A DNA stretch of 64,000 bases, taken from assembly GCA_000934455.1 (NCBI GenBank), contig KN888954.1:17272-81271 (forward strand). The letters run 5' to 3'. A model generated the notes under the pieces. That model had not been told where the DNA came from and made no database searches. It was given only the letters and a program-made list of their open reading frames with translations. Below, piece by piece: positions 11,069 through 23,170 of this stretch; positions within the stretch are counted from its first letter, which is position 1, and every line of letters starts with the position of its first letter. Source of the DNA: Apostichopus parvimensis (Eukaryota > Echinodermata > Holothuroidea > Aspidochirotida > Stichopodidae). The translations under genes and the position numbers were made by a program.

Positions 11069-12371
11069 TCACACTTTGTGTAGCTTTGAACGCACATCAA
11101 ATGTCATGAAGTGCCAAGATCCACCCTTGAAGTGAATTTGCAACACTTGAGTCACAATCTTTTGACAATTACTGATATGGGGTCCGTTCCAGTGAATCTT
11201 CAACTCATCGGAAATGTCTTTCACATCACGTTTATTGGTCGAAATTTTAGACCCACCGCGAACACTACATAGTTTCTCAGTTATACTCCCCATGCTCTCT
11301 ACGATGCTTTCTGGGGGTTGCTGCAAAAGACTTTTGCAATGGCTTGTAAAGCATGAGAAGCTCTGTTGCTGAGATCAGGTTCCGTAAACACCTTATGATA
11401 GAGTTCAATCTCTGTGCTAACATCATCTACGGTTTTGCGATTGCGGTACAAGTTTACACACATATTGCGAATCTCCTCCGCGTGTGCAGGATGCATACAT
11501 GTCAGAGTTCGTACTTCAGAAGAAGACAACATGTGAGACTCGTTTGCCACTTTTCGCGCCCGTAACAGAATAGACCATAGGGAGGCTGCCTTCTCTTTCT
11601 CCTTAATTTCGGCAATGAACTCGGGAGTGAAGCGGGTATTCATGTTTGTGGTCATGTGATCTGCTAAAGATGCGGTGTTTTGCAGGAGATGATCTAATTT
11701 GGTTTCTAGATTAGGTTCTTCGTGCTGATCATCTGTACCACGGTACCTAGTTTGTCGTAATGGCATATTTATTCTAACATCAGAGAGAAGGACTGGATGA
11801 GTTTTGAAAATGCATTTTTGCAGATCTGCTTCATACATTCGTTACGTGAGAATTGCATCTTTTCCTTTATGGATGAAGTCCTGCAAGGCTTGAAGGAACT
11901 CTTCAACTGCATTTAATGTCGACCAGATTGGGACGTTGACTTGTTGCAATGTTTTACTGAGTTTCCCCTTGATGCTGTAAAAGTCGCAACATAATAGCAT
12001 TTTGACCACAAAGCCTATGTCCCTTATCCTACGGAAAAGATCACATGCATCCGGTGCCCGCTGATCGTCACCCTCTGCTACTTTTTCAAGAACCTGACGA
12101 TGTACATGATAGTTCTCAATGAATTTAGTTTTTTTAAAACGTCGGCATATGCAGCGAATCTGGTCTCGCTAAACCATAGTGGTGCGCCTTGAGACGAGCT
12201 CTGGCCTTGTCTATGGCCTGTTCAAAAGTTTTGCCGAAGGAGAATTTGGAGAAAATGGCTGAAATACTGTTACAGGTTTCGTCGATCCATGCACATTCTT
12301 TTCTGGTGTCCTTATCTGCGAGTTGAAGAAGGTGAGCCGGGTCCCATGTAAAGCCGACGTTCTCATCCAAT
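11069..12371 (-). pseudogene. Broken transposase-like gene, tentatively hAT-related
   Basis: Successive minus-strand reading frames cover most of this interval and look like one protein. The N-terminal part has GFTWDPAHLLQLADKD, followed by WIDETCNSISAIFSKF. That segment resembles the 'C/W..HxLxLxxxD' region of hAT transposases and their domesticated relatives. The middle part contains KLDHLLQNTASLADHM and RFTPEFIAEIKEKEKA. The C-terminal part has ESIVESMGSI and HWNGPHISNCQKIV, which I recall from multi-copy proteins of fish and cnidarians. Frame changes near 12.13 kb, 11.84 kb and 11.3 kb, plus a missing N-terminal DNA-binding domain, mark it as a relic. The hAT assignment is an inference from one segment; no complete catalytic triad is visible. 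Confidence 0.45.
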
Positions 12372-13738
12372 TTTTTTGGTTTTGTTTAATTTGGTATGAA
12401 CACCTACATGGAAATACTGGCCATCACATAACGGAACGTTCGCTATGGGGAACGCGCATTCCCACACAGTCCTGCTCTGTCACGAAATGGGCGACTCCAT
12501 TACACGTAGAGGGTGTTGAAAAGAAATGATGTTTTTATTTGCCGTTTCCCCAAGCCATTACTCATTATCGCACCTTATAGCTTATAAGTGATTTGTAATG
12601 AAACTAACACTTTGTGTAATTCGAGTTACTTAATAATTTTTTCGTCAAATACGGGTCTCGTAATTTTTGTTACAAACGAACGTTAGGCTCATGCAAGGTT
12701 ACACAGGGAGCAGTTGCGCGAAAAAAAGCTAGGCGGTCTACGATATCCTAAGACTAGCCTAGCCTGTATGATCGGAGTGAGGTGATACGCACAAGTAGAC
12801 TAGACCTATGCTGCAACTCGACTTGGTTGATTCATGGTACTGGTAGCCTGGAGACAGGGGAATTAATCATTTGATGCTAATAATATTAGCTCGTGATTAG
12901 ACTTAACGAGGGGTTTTACAGCAATTGCATGTGGGTGGCAATCCGGGGAGGGGGGTGGGAGACATCAGAATATAGAGATGTTGGGACAGTGGGATACATT
13001 GTATAATACCAAAAGCAACAGGATTTATCTAGAGGTGGCGGAACCGGGGGGCCAATGAGAAATAGGTATACCAGAAGAATAATGAGTTTTTAAATGTTTT
13101 ATTAATAACACAATAACAGGGATTCATTGGCAGGATTGTCTTCAAATGGTAAATATGGACATCATTATACAGGATATAGTATCAAGACAAGCACTTGACC
13201 ACTTCAGGATAAAACAATATTCATCCACTTTATGAAAGTTTTTTAGTTTAAGTAGTATACCATTTACAGTGTGGGGTTCATGCTGCAACTTATATGCAGT
13301 ATATTAGCCCCCCCCCCCCCGCTTTCCAACATTTTGGCACATAATAAAGCTATTTCATTACTAACCTGGGGTGTAGAACCGTGCAACTGAATTTTGCATG
13401 TGCAGTGCAGTAAAGATCCTATAACAAAACCAAATGTATAACTAACCACCCCCCTCCCCACCTATTCATGAAATAAGTATTTCATTACAACCACAATGAA
13501 TGATTAAATGGACATGTATGCAACTGTCGCTGCTTGGACTTGCATCTGACACTGACTATTCCACTGCCATGTTAGGCAACAATTTTTTATGCAAATGGAA
13601 AATCTCCCCCAACTTGACTCCCCCACCCTCCTCCCCCATACGCTTCAACCTCTACTCAATGCACTGTACGAGATGCCTATACAGAAACAAACCACTGCAT
13701 TTTATAGGACATACATTACATGACCGTTGACCTTGGGA
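12372..13738. other. No gene seen
   Basis: AT-rich stretch with two C-runs (near 13309 and 13445). No supportable coding sequence, RNA gene or clean terminal repeat was found. It may contain the 3' end of the element that carries gene C, but I could not find matching terminal repeats. Confidence 0.4.
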
Positions 13739-16734
13739 TTACAATGCATTGTAGTCTGTCCTACTCATGGGGCATGTTCTCCTGTTGTGACCAGGGCTTT
13801 TACAGACTGTGCAAACAATGGTAACGTTGACACGTTTACAGGAATTTTGTAACTGGTGAATTCGGTTCTGCTTCTCCATAACCTGGCGGAATGCTTGGGT
13901 TTTTATGTCAGATGATGACCTGAAGAACCATGCTGTGACATTGTCGTTTTATTTCTCAAGTCCTTGCTGAGAGAAAATGGAGATGTTGCCATGCAAACGA
14001 AGGGCATCAGGTACATGATTAATTAATATGTGCATATATGGCGTTACATCCATACTTAGGTAGACCTCAGTAAACAGTTTTACCCAAGCACGAGCATGAA
14101 CGTCAACTTCCAACACAGTTAACTGCCCCTTAATGCTTTCCATCAATGCCAAGAAGCTTTTCCATAACTTAACAATTTTGTCAAGTTTAGGGTGACCTGG
14201 GATGAACTCAACCAACTTGGCATTCTGAAAAATGTTCAGGTGCTCCGGTCCAGTAAAGTCCCTTGATGAGATGAGCCTTGTGGACTTGTCAACATAGAAC
14301 TGCCACGGAATGCCCAAACCCTGTACAAACACTTGAAACCTTTGAATATGGCAAAAATTAGATAGCACAAAGTTTGAACCACACTTCCGTAGATTATCCC
14401 TAGACTTGAATTCCACAAGAAGGTGGTTGACTAATTGGTCAGCTATCCCGAGGAACAGGTGAAGGGTGTCTGGAACTACATTTCTTACCGGTATACTGGA
14501 AAAAAGTGGTGGAGAAAAGCAATTTAGCCTCTCCTTACCCTTTCTTGAGGAATGTTTTGTAATATCCTCAACCGTCCGGGCACCACGCTCAACGTCATAC
14601 ATGCACCAAGCTTTGTCAACATCCCACCTAAGCTCACTTGCACAAGTGCACCAAAGACAACAGTGCTTTGCACTAAATCCGTCAATGCCCATCATTTGGT
14701 TGATAAATTTCAGATCCCCTCCAAGAAACAACGTCACTTTCACACGCTTCCCGTCAACACAAACATAATCCGTGTCATTTATCTCGGTAATCAGAGAACC
14801 GAGGGCTCCTGCAAGAGCAGTCTGCTTTTCTGGGACTCGGACAATAGCCAATAAATAGCTGCCACTGCTACCTGCACATGACGGTTCACCTATTATACTG
14901 AATGCAATATTAGTGATATGAATTTTTTGGCCTATGCATGTACCATCACCTGTTACCTTGATCTTTACAGCACCATCGCAAAGAATCAGACTACTATCTG
15001 ATGGGTTTGAGAGTAACACAGACAACCTAGAACACAATGTGTCTCTAAACGATTGCCATACCCCAATATGCTCTGTTAGCTCGTGTATCTGAAAACAAGA
15101 ATTTATTTCTTGTTGCGAAGATTTAACTTGTACCCTTTGGGAAGAGTCGGGCAGTGCATTGTCAGCTCGTGGTAAGCTCTGCGTGAGATGTTTTGTGTGT
15201 CCCGTACGAAAATCAGGTTGTCGACCAGCTGCTCGGTGCTCCGTTTCCGACTTTGTGTTCCTGCATCGGATATCTCCAACGTTACTGTATCGCCTTGTCT
15301 GTCGTGAACGCTCAAGCTGATTGCGGTAAAGTATCCTTTAGTCAGTGCCTGGATACTCTCTTTCACTGCCTTTATTCGGTTAAGTTCCAGTCTCCTCCGG
15401 TGAGATTTTGAGTATTCCAGTTTCTTCTTGGCCCTTCCTCTCTTGCCTTGCTTCTGCGGATTTTGGATTATTTCAATCTGTCTTTGCAGTACTCGTTTCT
15501 CAGACAAAAGGGCTTTTATCTGGCGCTCTGCCTGTTTCACCTTTTCAACCGACTTCTTCTGTTTCTTCCTCTCCTTTTCCACTACTTCCTCGAGCTTGCG
15601 TTTTGTTGGCGAGTCAGTCTTGTACTTGACTTTAATTGTGTAATTGGAGGTTTTCCAGGACTCCACTAGTTTCTTCTTTGAGCGTCCGCCCTTGCTCTTC
15701 CTGTACCTAAACAACATGTTCTTCAGTTTTTGAACAACGGTGCTCACAACACTACTCAGCTCTACTTTAGTGGCATCCACTTTGTGTGTGGTGAATGTCT
15801 TCTCCAATATAGACTGCACATTGTTCTGGTCGATGACATTCCCAGGTTGAGATATACCCAGTTGGTAGAGTAAATAATTGTTGATTGGTATATCAATTGT
15901 ATGGTCATATCCTTCACAAGGAGTCGCTATGGTGACATCAAATGTACATGTAAGTAGTAGGAGGAAACCAATTGCCAAATTGGCTAAGACATTTGACCCT
16001 GCGATTTGTGCCATGTTGCTGAGTTGTCAAACTGTCAGTCACAGGATGGCAAAGGTTACTAAATCTAACTTATTACCCAGTCCTTTAACGAAGCGTACCT
16101 TCACTGCGAAACCTCGGTGAGCGTAGTTGGCAGTGAGAGTGCCGTTGCTTCGAACAAACTCTTGAAGAGGTGGTTTTTCAGTTAACCAGAATACCAAGGA
16201 TCCATTTCTCACGTAGCAGAAATCCCCAAATCTGTTAGCAATGCGAAAGTACCAATCATCACCAATTGCCCTGTTCCAATCTGTCAGATGTTTTACAGTC
16301 CACTTACCAGTCTTTCCCAGGACTGGAATGCCACAATCACTGATAACTTGGAATGTGCCTCTGGGCAGGGGTATGCTCAGTTCAACCATAGAGTCACACT
16401 TCCTGCTGCAGGTGAGGGATTCCTTGATTGCAGTTCGCAGTTCAAACTTGAACCTGGTTTCACTTTCAGGTGTGGAGGCGATTAGATGTGGTGGAATATC
16501 GATAATATCTGATGTGGTCCGCCACTCATCATATATTGCAGACCATCCCATGTAATGTACCTTCACATATGATTCTCCATCTTGAAGCTTGTGGTCCAGA
16601 ACTTCCAGTTGATAGAGTTTCCTGGTTGACCAACATTCTCTGGAAAGACGTGGTGGCTTCAGTAACCCAGGACCACTGGCAAGTGCAGCATAGTCAACTC
16701 GCTCTTTATTCCGCAATCCTCGACAAGAATTCAT
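13739..16734 (-). CDS. Gene C: DDE-type transposase-like protein with chromo-barrel-like, coiled-coil and zinc-knuckle parts, nearly intact
   Basis: Exon 1 runs from the ATG at 16734 (just after a TTTCAG acceptor, so a 5' UTR intron is likely) to ~16.05 kb. It holds a chromo-barrel or Tudor-knot-like segment, YVKVHYMGWSAIYDEW. Exon 2, ~15926 (acceptor CATAG) to ~15.1 kb, has PINNYLLYQLGISQPGNVID and then a long Lys/Glu-rich coiled coil. Exon 3, 15088 (acceptor TTTTCAG) to the TAA at 13739-13741, has VTGDGTCIGQKIHI, LFLGGDLKFINQMMG, the Cys pair CCLWCTC, VPDTLHLFLGIADQL and a final CTVCKSPGHNRRTC knuckle. GDGT and GGDLKF are the likely first two catalytic acidic residues, and the Cys pair lies where CACTA-type transposases have theirs. 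One in-frame stop at 13949-13951 would remove the knuckle. Similar proteins occur in many copies in fish and cnidarians. The CACTA relation is inferred. Confidence 0.7.
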
Positions 16735-17095
16735 GGTTAGCCCAGATCTGAAATGGGAATTGACAAACAAAGCTTCTTAGGTTTCAATCGCTATAAGTTA
16801 GCCAAGCACCTAAGCTACTAAAGTGACTTTTCCAATGGAGATCTGCCATAAACATGTAGTTTGTTTTCCCACAATAAAAAAAATTATAAAAGGACTAGGC
16901 CCGAGGTAACTGAAAACCACACGTCTGATTATTAAAAATAATGACAGTCAATTGTCACCTGTACAGGAAAGTAAGACCTCTTTGACTTCTTTTGCAAATA
17001 GAAATGTACACCAATAAAATTGGTAAAATGGTATGCACCAGGGGCCTACTGCCCGGAAAGAAGTGAGCTACAAAGGTTGGCGTGGCTGAAAGGTA
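16735..17095. other. Upstream of gene C, no gene seen
   Basis: AT-rich; probably the intron or leader in front of gene C exon 1, because an acceptor-like sequence lies directly before its ATG. No other feature is visible. Confidence 0.4.
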
Positions 17096-17461
17096 ATAAT
17101 GATAATGATTTGGGTTTTAAAGCGCCTTATATGTGGCGGCCACATCTCAAAGCGATTCACAGTCATTACCCCTGCTCATTTGTAACTTTTCACACCCACA
17201 TTGTATAGCGCACATCACTTGCTGTTCGCACCTGGCACACTGAATAGTTATGCCACTTCATCGTGTCCCCTGGGGGACATCCATAGGTGCAGCCACATAC
17301 AGCGCAACACTATACAAGTTATCTCGCAGGGTACCCATGCACACCTGGGTGGAGTGAAGCAATCGAGATAAAGCACCTTGCTCAAGGGTACAACGTGGAC
17401 TCGAATCCACAACCACTGGAATACGAGATCGACGCCTAACCAATCAGGCTACCACGCTCTC
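17096..17461 (-). repeat. Full-length tRNA-derived SINE
   Basis: On the minus strand the head reads GTGGTAGCCTGATTGGTTAG (A box) and later GTGGATTCGAGTCCACG (B box), about one tRNA length in all. A body with TTGAGCAAGGTGCTTTATC follows, then a 3' part ending in GGCGCTTTAAAACCC and an AAATCATTATCATT tail. The sequence AGGTA lies on both sides (17091-17095 and 17462-17466) and may be the target-site duplication. The element looks whole. RNA polymerase III would transcribe it from the A and B boxes; mobility would depend on a LINE that is not seen in this window. Confidence 0.8.
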
Positions 17462-17466
17462 AGGTA

Positions 17467-20400
17467 CATGTACCGTACCCGTCGTAGCACGTAAGTTCAG
17501 ACAAGATAGAGCTAAATGAGAAATTGTGTACTTGTGATTGAAAACAGGAAAACATGAATACGCCCGTCTCAAACCCTAACACATCACTACTGCAAGTATA
17601 TACGCCGCTAAAATAGGAACTACAACATTAAAAATAGCAATTCAAGCAACCGTTTTGAACCAAAATGGAAAATGTGGCCTAGAAACAGTTTTTGTCAACT
17701 GTTAGTGTTAGTTTTTCATCGACAATTACGTCATTTTCATCCAATAAAGAAATCTGATTGGCTATCAGATATCGTGATCATCTAACAGAGCTAACGGTCC
17801 CAGGGATGAAGCCACGCTCACTATTCTGAGCACGCAATGTTCTTGCCGGAACGTGCAGCCATTGTCCATATTGTACGGGCCAATACTATGCGCGGAAAAG
17901 AACACGCGAATAACAAGTTCACGAACACTAACACACGCGCAGGTTTTCCCGTTAGAGACAGCGTGAAAAAATATGTAACACTAGTAGGCCTAGCCTAGGC
18001 CCATTTATAGTAACAGTTGACAGAAACGCACCCTAGGCCTAACTGGCCTATGTGTGATTGTGCATTTAAGAGGGCAGTTGTGGGGTATTCAGCAATTTCC
18101 CCGAGACGGCTCTTGTGTTTACGTTATGATCAGCTGCCAGCGTAGGCTAACTGCCTTTCAGCAGAAGTAAAGTAGGCCTAGGCCTAAAAAGAAAATAAAT
18201 CATTCTGCGGCACTCTAAAACACTCTGCGGCTACAGTACAATAATTTTCAGTCGTGGTTGGCCCAGTAAATTGTTCAAAATGAGGCAGTACTAAATTATT
18301 TTATTCTTCCAAGTACTGGGACTGAGCCGACTGCCTAGGCCTAGTAGTACTAGAAGTATTAACTTGGCCTACCAATTTGATACAGTACCGAGTACGTGCG
18401 TATCCTAACGTTTAACAACATCGTTGACCCACGTATGTCTAACACGTTAGGCTATGCTGTTAGTGGTACTGTGTGCAGACTGCAGTGCAAGTGTTTCCCA
18501 ATCAGAAGTGGAATCTCCCAAGGCTAGGTAGTGAATTTCAGTACTACCAAAAGAAACCATGTTTTTTTTTTCATGTACCATGAAATTTATCGAGTCTGTG
18601 GAAACAATTAAAGATAAACTTCCCAACAACACATACCAGAATATCTAGCCGTATCTTCGTGGTTATCATCGATAATTCTTGACAGGAAAATGACGCCATA
18701 ACGTGAAGCAGGTTGGTTCGTAAAATGTTGTGTAGTGGGTATGGCAGAGCGGTGTATTTTTCAGAGGGCTTCGTTCATTGGATCCAAAAATGCCCACCGG
18801 TTCCACTGAACCAATCAGAATGAGTCTTACATAAACAGTTAGACAAGAAAAATCCTTTCACAATCTGCTGAAACTGGGTCTGTAGCCTACGGAGTCTTCG
18901 AATGGTCGCAATTTTACTGTGTCCTCGGGAAGAAAATTGTGATATTTTATCGATTTCCCATAGAGAATGCAACCCATATGGTATTTTTTAATTAAAAAAC
19001 GCCACCCTTTGCTCAAATATTCCTGGAAGTGAATCCATATCATATGAAAGAGGACAAAATTCTTCTTATAATGGTGGACAAACTGTGACGGTGGGTATTA
19101 GGTATCCGAAGATATCCCAAATTTAGTGATAAAATCGTAGTTACAAAATGGTATTTTACGTGCTGAAGAGGCGACACGCGACTTGCGTTGAGCAAATGAG
19201 CGTATAGTTCCGTTATGAATCCGAAACCCGCCAGCTGGTCGTTGTCGATTGAACACTCTGAACAGACAGCAGCGATATCAGCTGTCATCCCCTGGCCATG
19301 ATGTTTTTCACCCACGTTACACCAAGTGAAACTGGACTTAAGAGATCGAATGTTGTGTATTTCTATTTCGTAATCCGATTCGCGGGAAATGAGCGATGCT
19401 CGCGGGAAATACAGCATGGCTGGATAAAAAAAATCTGGGAAAAAACTTTGCCCCAAAAAAACCGCACGAAAAATAATACAAAAGAAGGAAAAAAAAGTAC
19501 ATATGTAAAAACAATAGGCCAAATTTCAGAAGAAAAGTTTCAGTAACAAAAGAAAAATGTTTAGAGAGCGTGCTCGCAATTTTAGTCACAATATTACTAG
19601 TAATCATGTGTCCCCAAACCACTCACAAGGGCAATGTCAATCTGACACCCACGGCACAACGCGGGAAGGTTGCTGTAATAAATCAGCCTCGCGGGAAATG
19701 TTTTGAACAATATTGTCATTCCACATTTTGTTAATTTATATTGTATGTTTGTTAGTAAACGTTTTCTGTCGTATGAATTTTAGGTGCGGGATTCCCTTCA
19801 ACTGACTCAGTAATCCCGCAAAGAAAACATTTGTCTGCTGGAAATCCCCGCATCGTTTTCTTGCATTCGCGAGAAGTTTAAACTCAATGCACAACGTATT
19901 AACTGGACTGTATGGAGATAAAAACTCTGAAAATCAGTAGAGAAATTACCAATTGTGTACGAAAAGTAAGTTGGTACACCTTTCAAATTTTGACGAAAGA
20001 TCGAGCAAAACACTTACAAAAATTCACGCGAAACTGGCATATCTGTAATGTTTCTGACTTGCGTGGACATATCAAAGAAGAACATAACAAGTCTCTGACT
20101 TCAACGTATATATATTTACAATAAATAACAGAAATATAACGAGCACGGATACACAACTTAGAGACAGAAAGTAGGAAAGTGAAGTGGAGGCACACGCCTC
20201 GTGTACTGCTTATATATCACTGGTTGGACACTTCTGATTGGTCTACTCGCATAACATGTACACGTAACAGTTTTACATAAAGTTATGTAACATCACATCA
20301 CAATATCGTGCTAAATGCAACTAATGTCATGTAAACAAGGCTCTAGTACACCCATTTATTAGTAAACCGTAAGACAACATCTGGTGTTAAGCGGGGAAAA

Positions 20401-20797
20401 AAGAAAGTATTTTCTATAATTTCCAAAAATACGGAAAAAATAATACCCTACCATAGTTAAGTGCAATGCAAATAGCCTAACCACCTTGTCGGTTACGGAT
20501 CTCACGTAACTACAAAAACACAACTAATTGTATTTTCCGGAGTTGACGTTTTCTACAAGAACATGGAAAAAATATTTACCATTTACTTAATCATGCCAAG
20601 TGGCCTAGAACATAAGTTATTACCAGGTTTACTTTCATAAAGATGGCCATAGCTATATAGGGGCCTTGATATCGTGCTATGCGTGTATGGTATGGGCTGT
20701 GCCTCGTGTACGCCATGAAACGTCCTTGGAAAAATGCCAAAAATGTTAACCAAGAGGTGTTAGACAGGGAAAGAGCTCACAGTTGTTTGGCAAGGTA
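17467..20797. other. Gene-poor region with a cluster of GCGGGAAA words
   Basis: No coding sequence is supportable over 3.3 kb. Around 17755-18000 the sequence is richer in CpG and has a GATTGGCTA (inverted CCAAT) word, so it could be a promoter remnant, but no transcript partner is clear. At 19381, 19401 and 19690 the word CGCGGGAAAT occurs, and the related GCGGGATT and ATCCCGC lie near 19790-19820. These fit the E2F consensus TTTCCCGC on one strand or the other. Function is not shown. Confidence 0.35.
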
Positions 20798-20822
20798 GGG
20801 GAAGGCGAGGCAAGAAGTGACA
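20798..20822 (+). repeat. Left TIR of the pogo-type element
   Basis: Starts GGGGAAGGCGAGG and ends AGTGACA; the inverted partner is 28102-28126. Preceded by TA. Confidence 0.7.
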
Positions 20823-21146
20823 ATTTTGCTTTTATTGCCGTAGAACGAAAACGCAGAAAACACTTGATTCATACCTTGAAATGTAGCTTATGTTATGACC
20901 TAACAGTGTTCATCTTAATCATGGAAAAATTAATCAGCTAAAAAGTGTTAATTCACATTTTCTGTCCAATGTCAGTGTGAGAAGTTGCCCCGGTGATGAG
21001 GCAATTTGTCACAAGTTACTAAGTGTTATTTAATAACAAAACATAATGAGTTTTCAAGAATAAAAGTGAATTGTTCTAAAGGAATACATATTATAACATG
21101 TAAAAATCAAACTTAGAACTTCAGTTGCCAATCACAGTCCATATAA

Positions 21147-22855
21147 TTAGCGACAAAATTCACAGGTGAAGTCTTCGTTTGACTCCGTTCCAGCGCAAGC
21201 TTCATGTGCCCAGTCTTTGCAGGCCACACACATAACCCAGTTTTCCCCTGGCGGTGATGCTGAATATGCCTCATCGCAATAGAGACACAACCAATCTTCT
21301 GTGATAGGGCCAGAGCCATCTCCTTCCTGCGTTTTAGACTTCTTTTTTAGAGCATCGTTCTGCTTCTTTGCCATCGTTTTTGGCACAGCTCCACCAAAGA
21401 TCTTCTTCCTGGTCTTGCTTGATCTAGCCTCAATTTCTATTTGTCTCTTCACTGGGGTATCGGTGAATATCTGTGACTTCCCTTTCTTTCTCTTTGGAGC
21501 CGACTCCTTTCTTGCCTGGCGTACACCAAATGGTCGAACATCTTCAGCACTTAAAGGGGTCCCTGGAATAGAACTCCTTCGGGAACTGCCAGATGATGAC
21601 TCTTCGATATCGGATGGAGAATTGGCATTGACATCGATGGGTGCATTCTTACCCATGTTGACGCCTGACGGTCCTGGAGCATCATTCGTTGAGCCGTGAT
21701 CTGGAACTTGTGACTTTGTGGTTTCCTCGCCAATTCCATGTGTTCCTGCAGATGGCGGTGGACGGTCTGATGAGTAGCAGGAGATGAACTTATGGGGAGG
21801 GAAGATATTCCTATCGAAAGGGTAAATGCCGGTGGCTCTGAATCCTGCTGTGATATTTTCTGGTGTCATGGCCTTTGGGAAAGCGTAGGAAATGAGCTGC
21901 GGGATAGTGTGAATTGACATAGCTTTCTCGACATTCTCTGGTTGACGCATCCAGTTGTCACTTGCTTGGTTGATGTAGGACTTGAAAGGACCGTATACGG
22001 ACTTGTCAAGGGGCTGTAGCTCATGGGAACAATGAGGAGGGAAACTCAGCATGACGATGTTGTTCTCCTTAGCAAATCATATTGCTTCAAGAGAGATGTG
22101 GGAATGATTGTCAAGAAGAAGAAGGATCGGTTTGTCTGATGTGGGCTTTGCGTATTTAGTGAAGTGACCGAGATATTTGAGGAACACCTCGTCCGTCATC
22201 CACCATGTGGCTGAGCTCGACCCTGATGCGTCACTTCCGGGAGGTGCTGTTAGAAGCCAATGCTCCTGGGTTTTCTTCCTGGGAAACAAGAAGAATGGTG
22301 GTATGTGATTGCCAAGAGCATTGACGGCACAGCACATCATTACCAGGGTTCTCTCTCCTGGGACACTGTAGATGCGACTTGCTTTGCACCCTTCTGCGCC
22401 AGGATCTTCACAGGTTTTTGAACCGTGGTCACTCCCGTTTCGTCGAGATTCCAGATCTGATCAGCAGAAAATCCACCAAACCTCTCCAACACTTTCTCTA
22501 AGTTATCAAAAAAAATTGACACATTATGAGGATTGAAGTTAATCATCCTCTGAACTGAAGTGGCCTCTGGTTTCCTAATAGAAAGGCTCGGATGCCGTTT
22601 GCCGTGGACCATGTCTAGCTCAACAGCTTCAGTTAGGACTTTCCTCCTTGATTTATATCCCAACGTCACACCATCTAGGCTGGCCTGATTTTTCTTGAAA
22701 ATCGGGATATATCTTGCCATGGTGCGATAGTTCACCCCATTCTGGTCAGCCGCTTTACGCAAACTGAAACCACCTTCATGGGCTTTAACCGCTGCTGTCA
22801 TCGCCTCTTTGTTGAAGGTCCCTCTCTCCGTTTTACGCTGATACTCCCGAACCAT
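21147..22855 (-). pseudogene. pogo-type transposase with a C-terminal PHD finger
   Basis: The likely start is the ATG at 22853-22855 (MVREYQRKTERGTF), directly after an acceptor-like TGTCTCCACAG. The longer frame into 22876 would run through that acceptor. The N-terminus has a Psq-type helix-turn-helix (RKAADQNGVNYRTMARYI). The DDE_1 core shows WNLDETGV (first Asp), ILLLLDNHSHI (second Asp) and HELQPLDKSVYGPFK (third). A Lys/Ser-rich linker follows, then a PHD finger in C4-H-C3 order: CLYC, MCVAC, WAHEAC, TCEFC, as the last ~45 residues. In this copy a one-base loss near 22345 shifts the frame just after VSQER, and a TGA at 22077-22079 lies after LEAI, so it cannot make a whole transposase. 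A PHD finger would let the transposase read histone tails, which is known of the domain and only inferred here. Confidence 0.85.
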
Positions 22856-22999
22856 CTGTGGAGACAATTTGATCATTATTTAATTCAGAGCTTCAAAGCA
22901 GAGACCCGGGTCATCAGCAAAAATGAAACAGGACCCCCTCAGAACAGAAATTCCCTTCTTTACTTTCCTTACACCAGGTATCATAAAAGAACTGGGTCT

Positions 23000-23170
23000 T
23001 GTGATGTTTCAAGATAGTAGATAGACAAACGATGTTTATGATAACGATGGATTTTATTTTGTCTTCTTTGTTGACAACCTATCTGTGTCTTATACGTGAT
23101 GCATGAACATTATTTATTATATATAGCAGAGGGCAGTATTTACTTTTAGTATACTAATCAAAACATTACA
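23000..23170 (-). repeat. 3' LTR of the gypsy-type element
   Basis: On the minus strand it starts TGTAATGTTTTGA and ends ATCACA, giving TG...CA ends. It matches 27277-27447 except for about three substitutions. A purine-rich tract lies directly inside it. Confidence 0.92.

Noticed and set aside
15408-15669. Three overlapping plus-strand frames rich in Phe, Leu and Ser
   Set aside because: Shadows of the Lys/Glu-rich coiled coil of gene C on the other strand.
15927-16014. Open frame from an ATG at 16014 with a signal-peptide-like start (MAQIAGSNVLANLAIGFLLL)
   Set aside because: It lies in the intron between exons 1 and 2 of gene C. A CATAG acceptor at 15927 is followed by the part that belongs to the family, so the hydrophobic start is translated intron.
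17400-17461. A functional tRNA gene
   Set aside because: The A and B boxes are the head of a SINE with body and tail; no good cloverleaf acceptor stem is formed.
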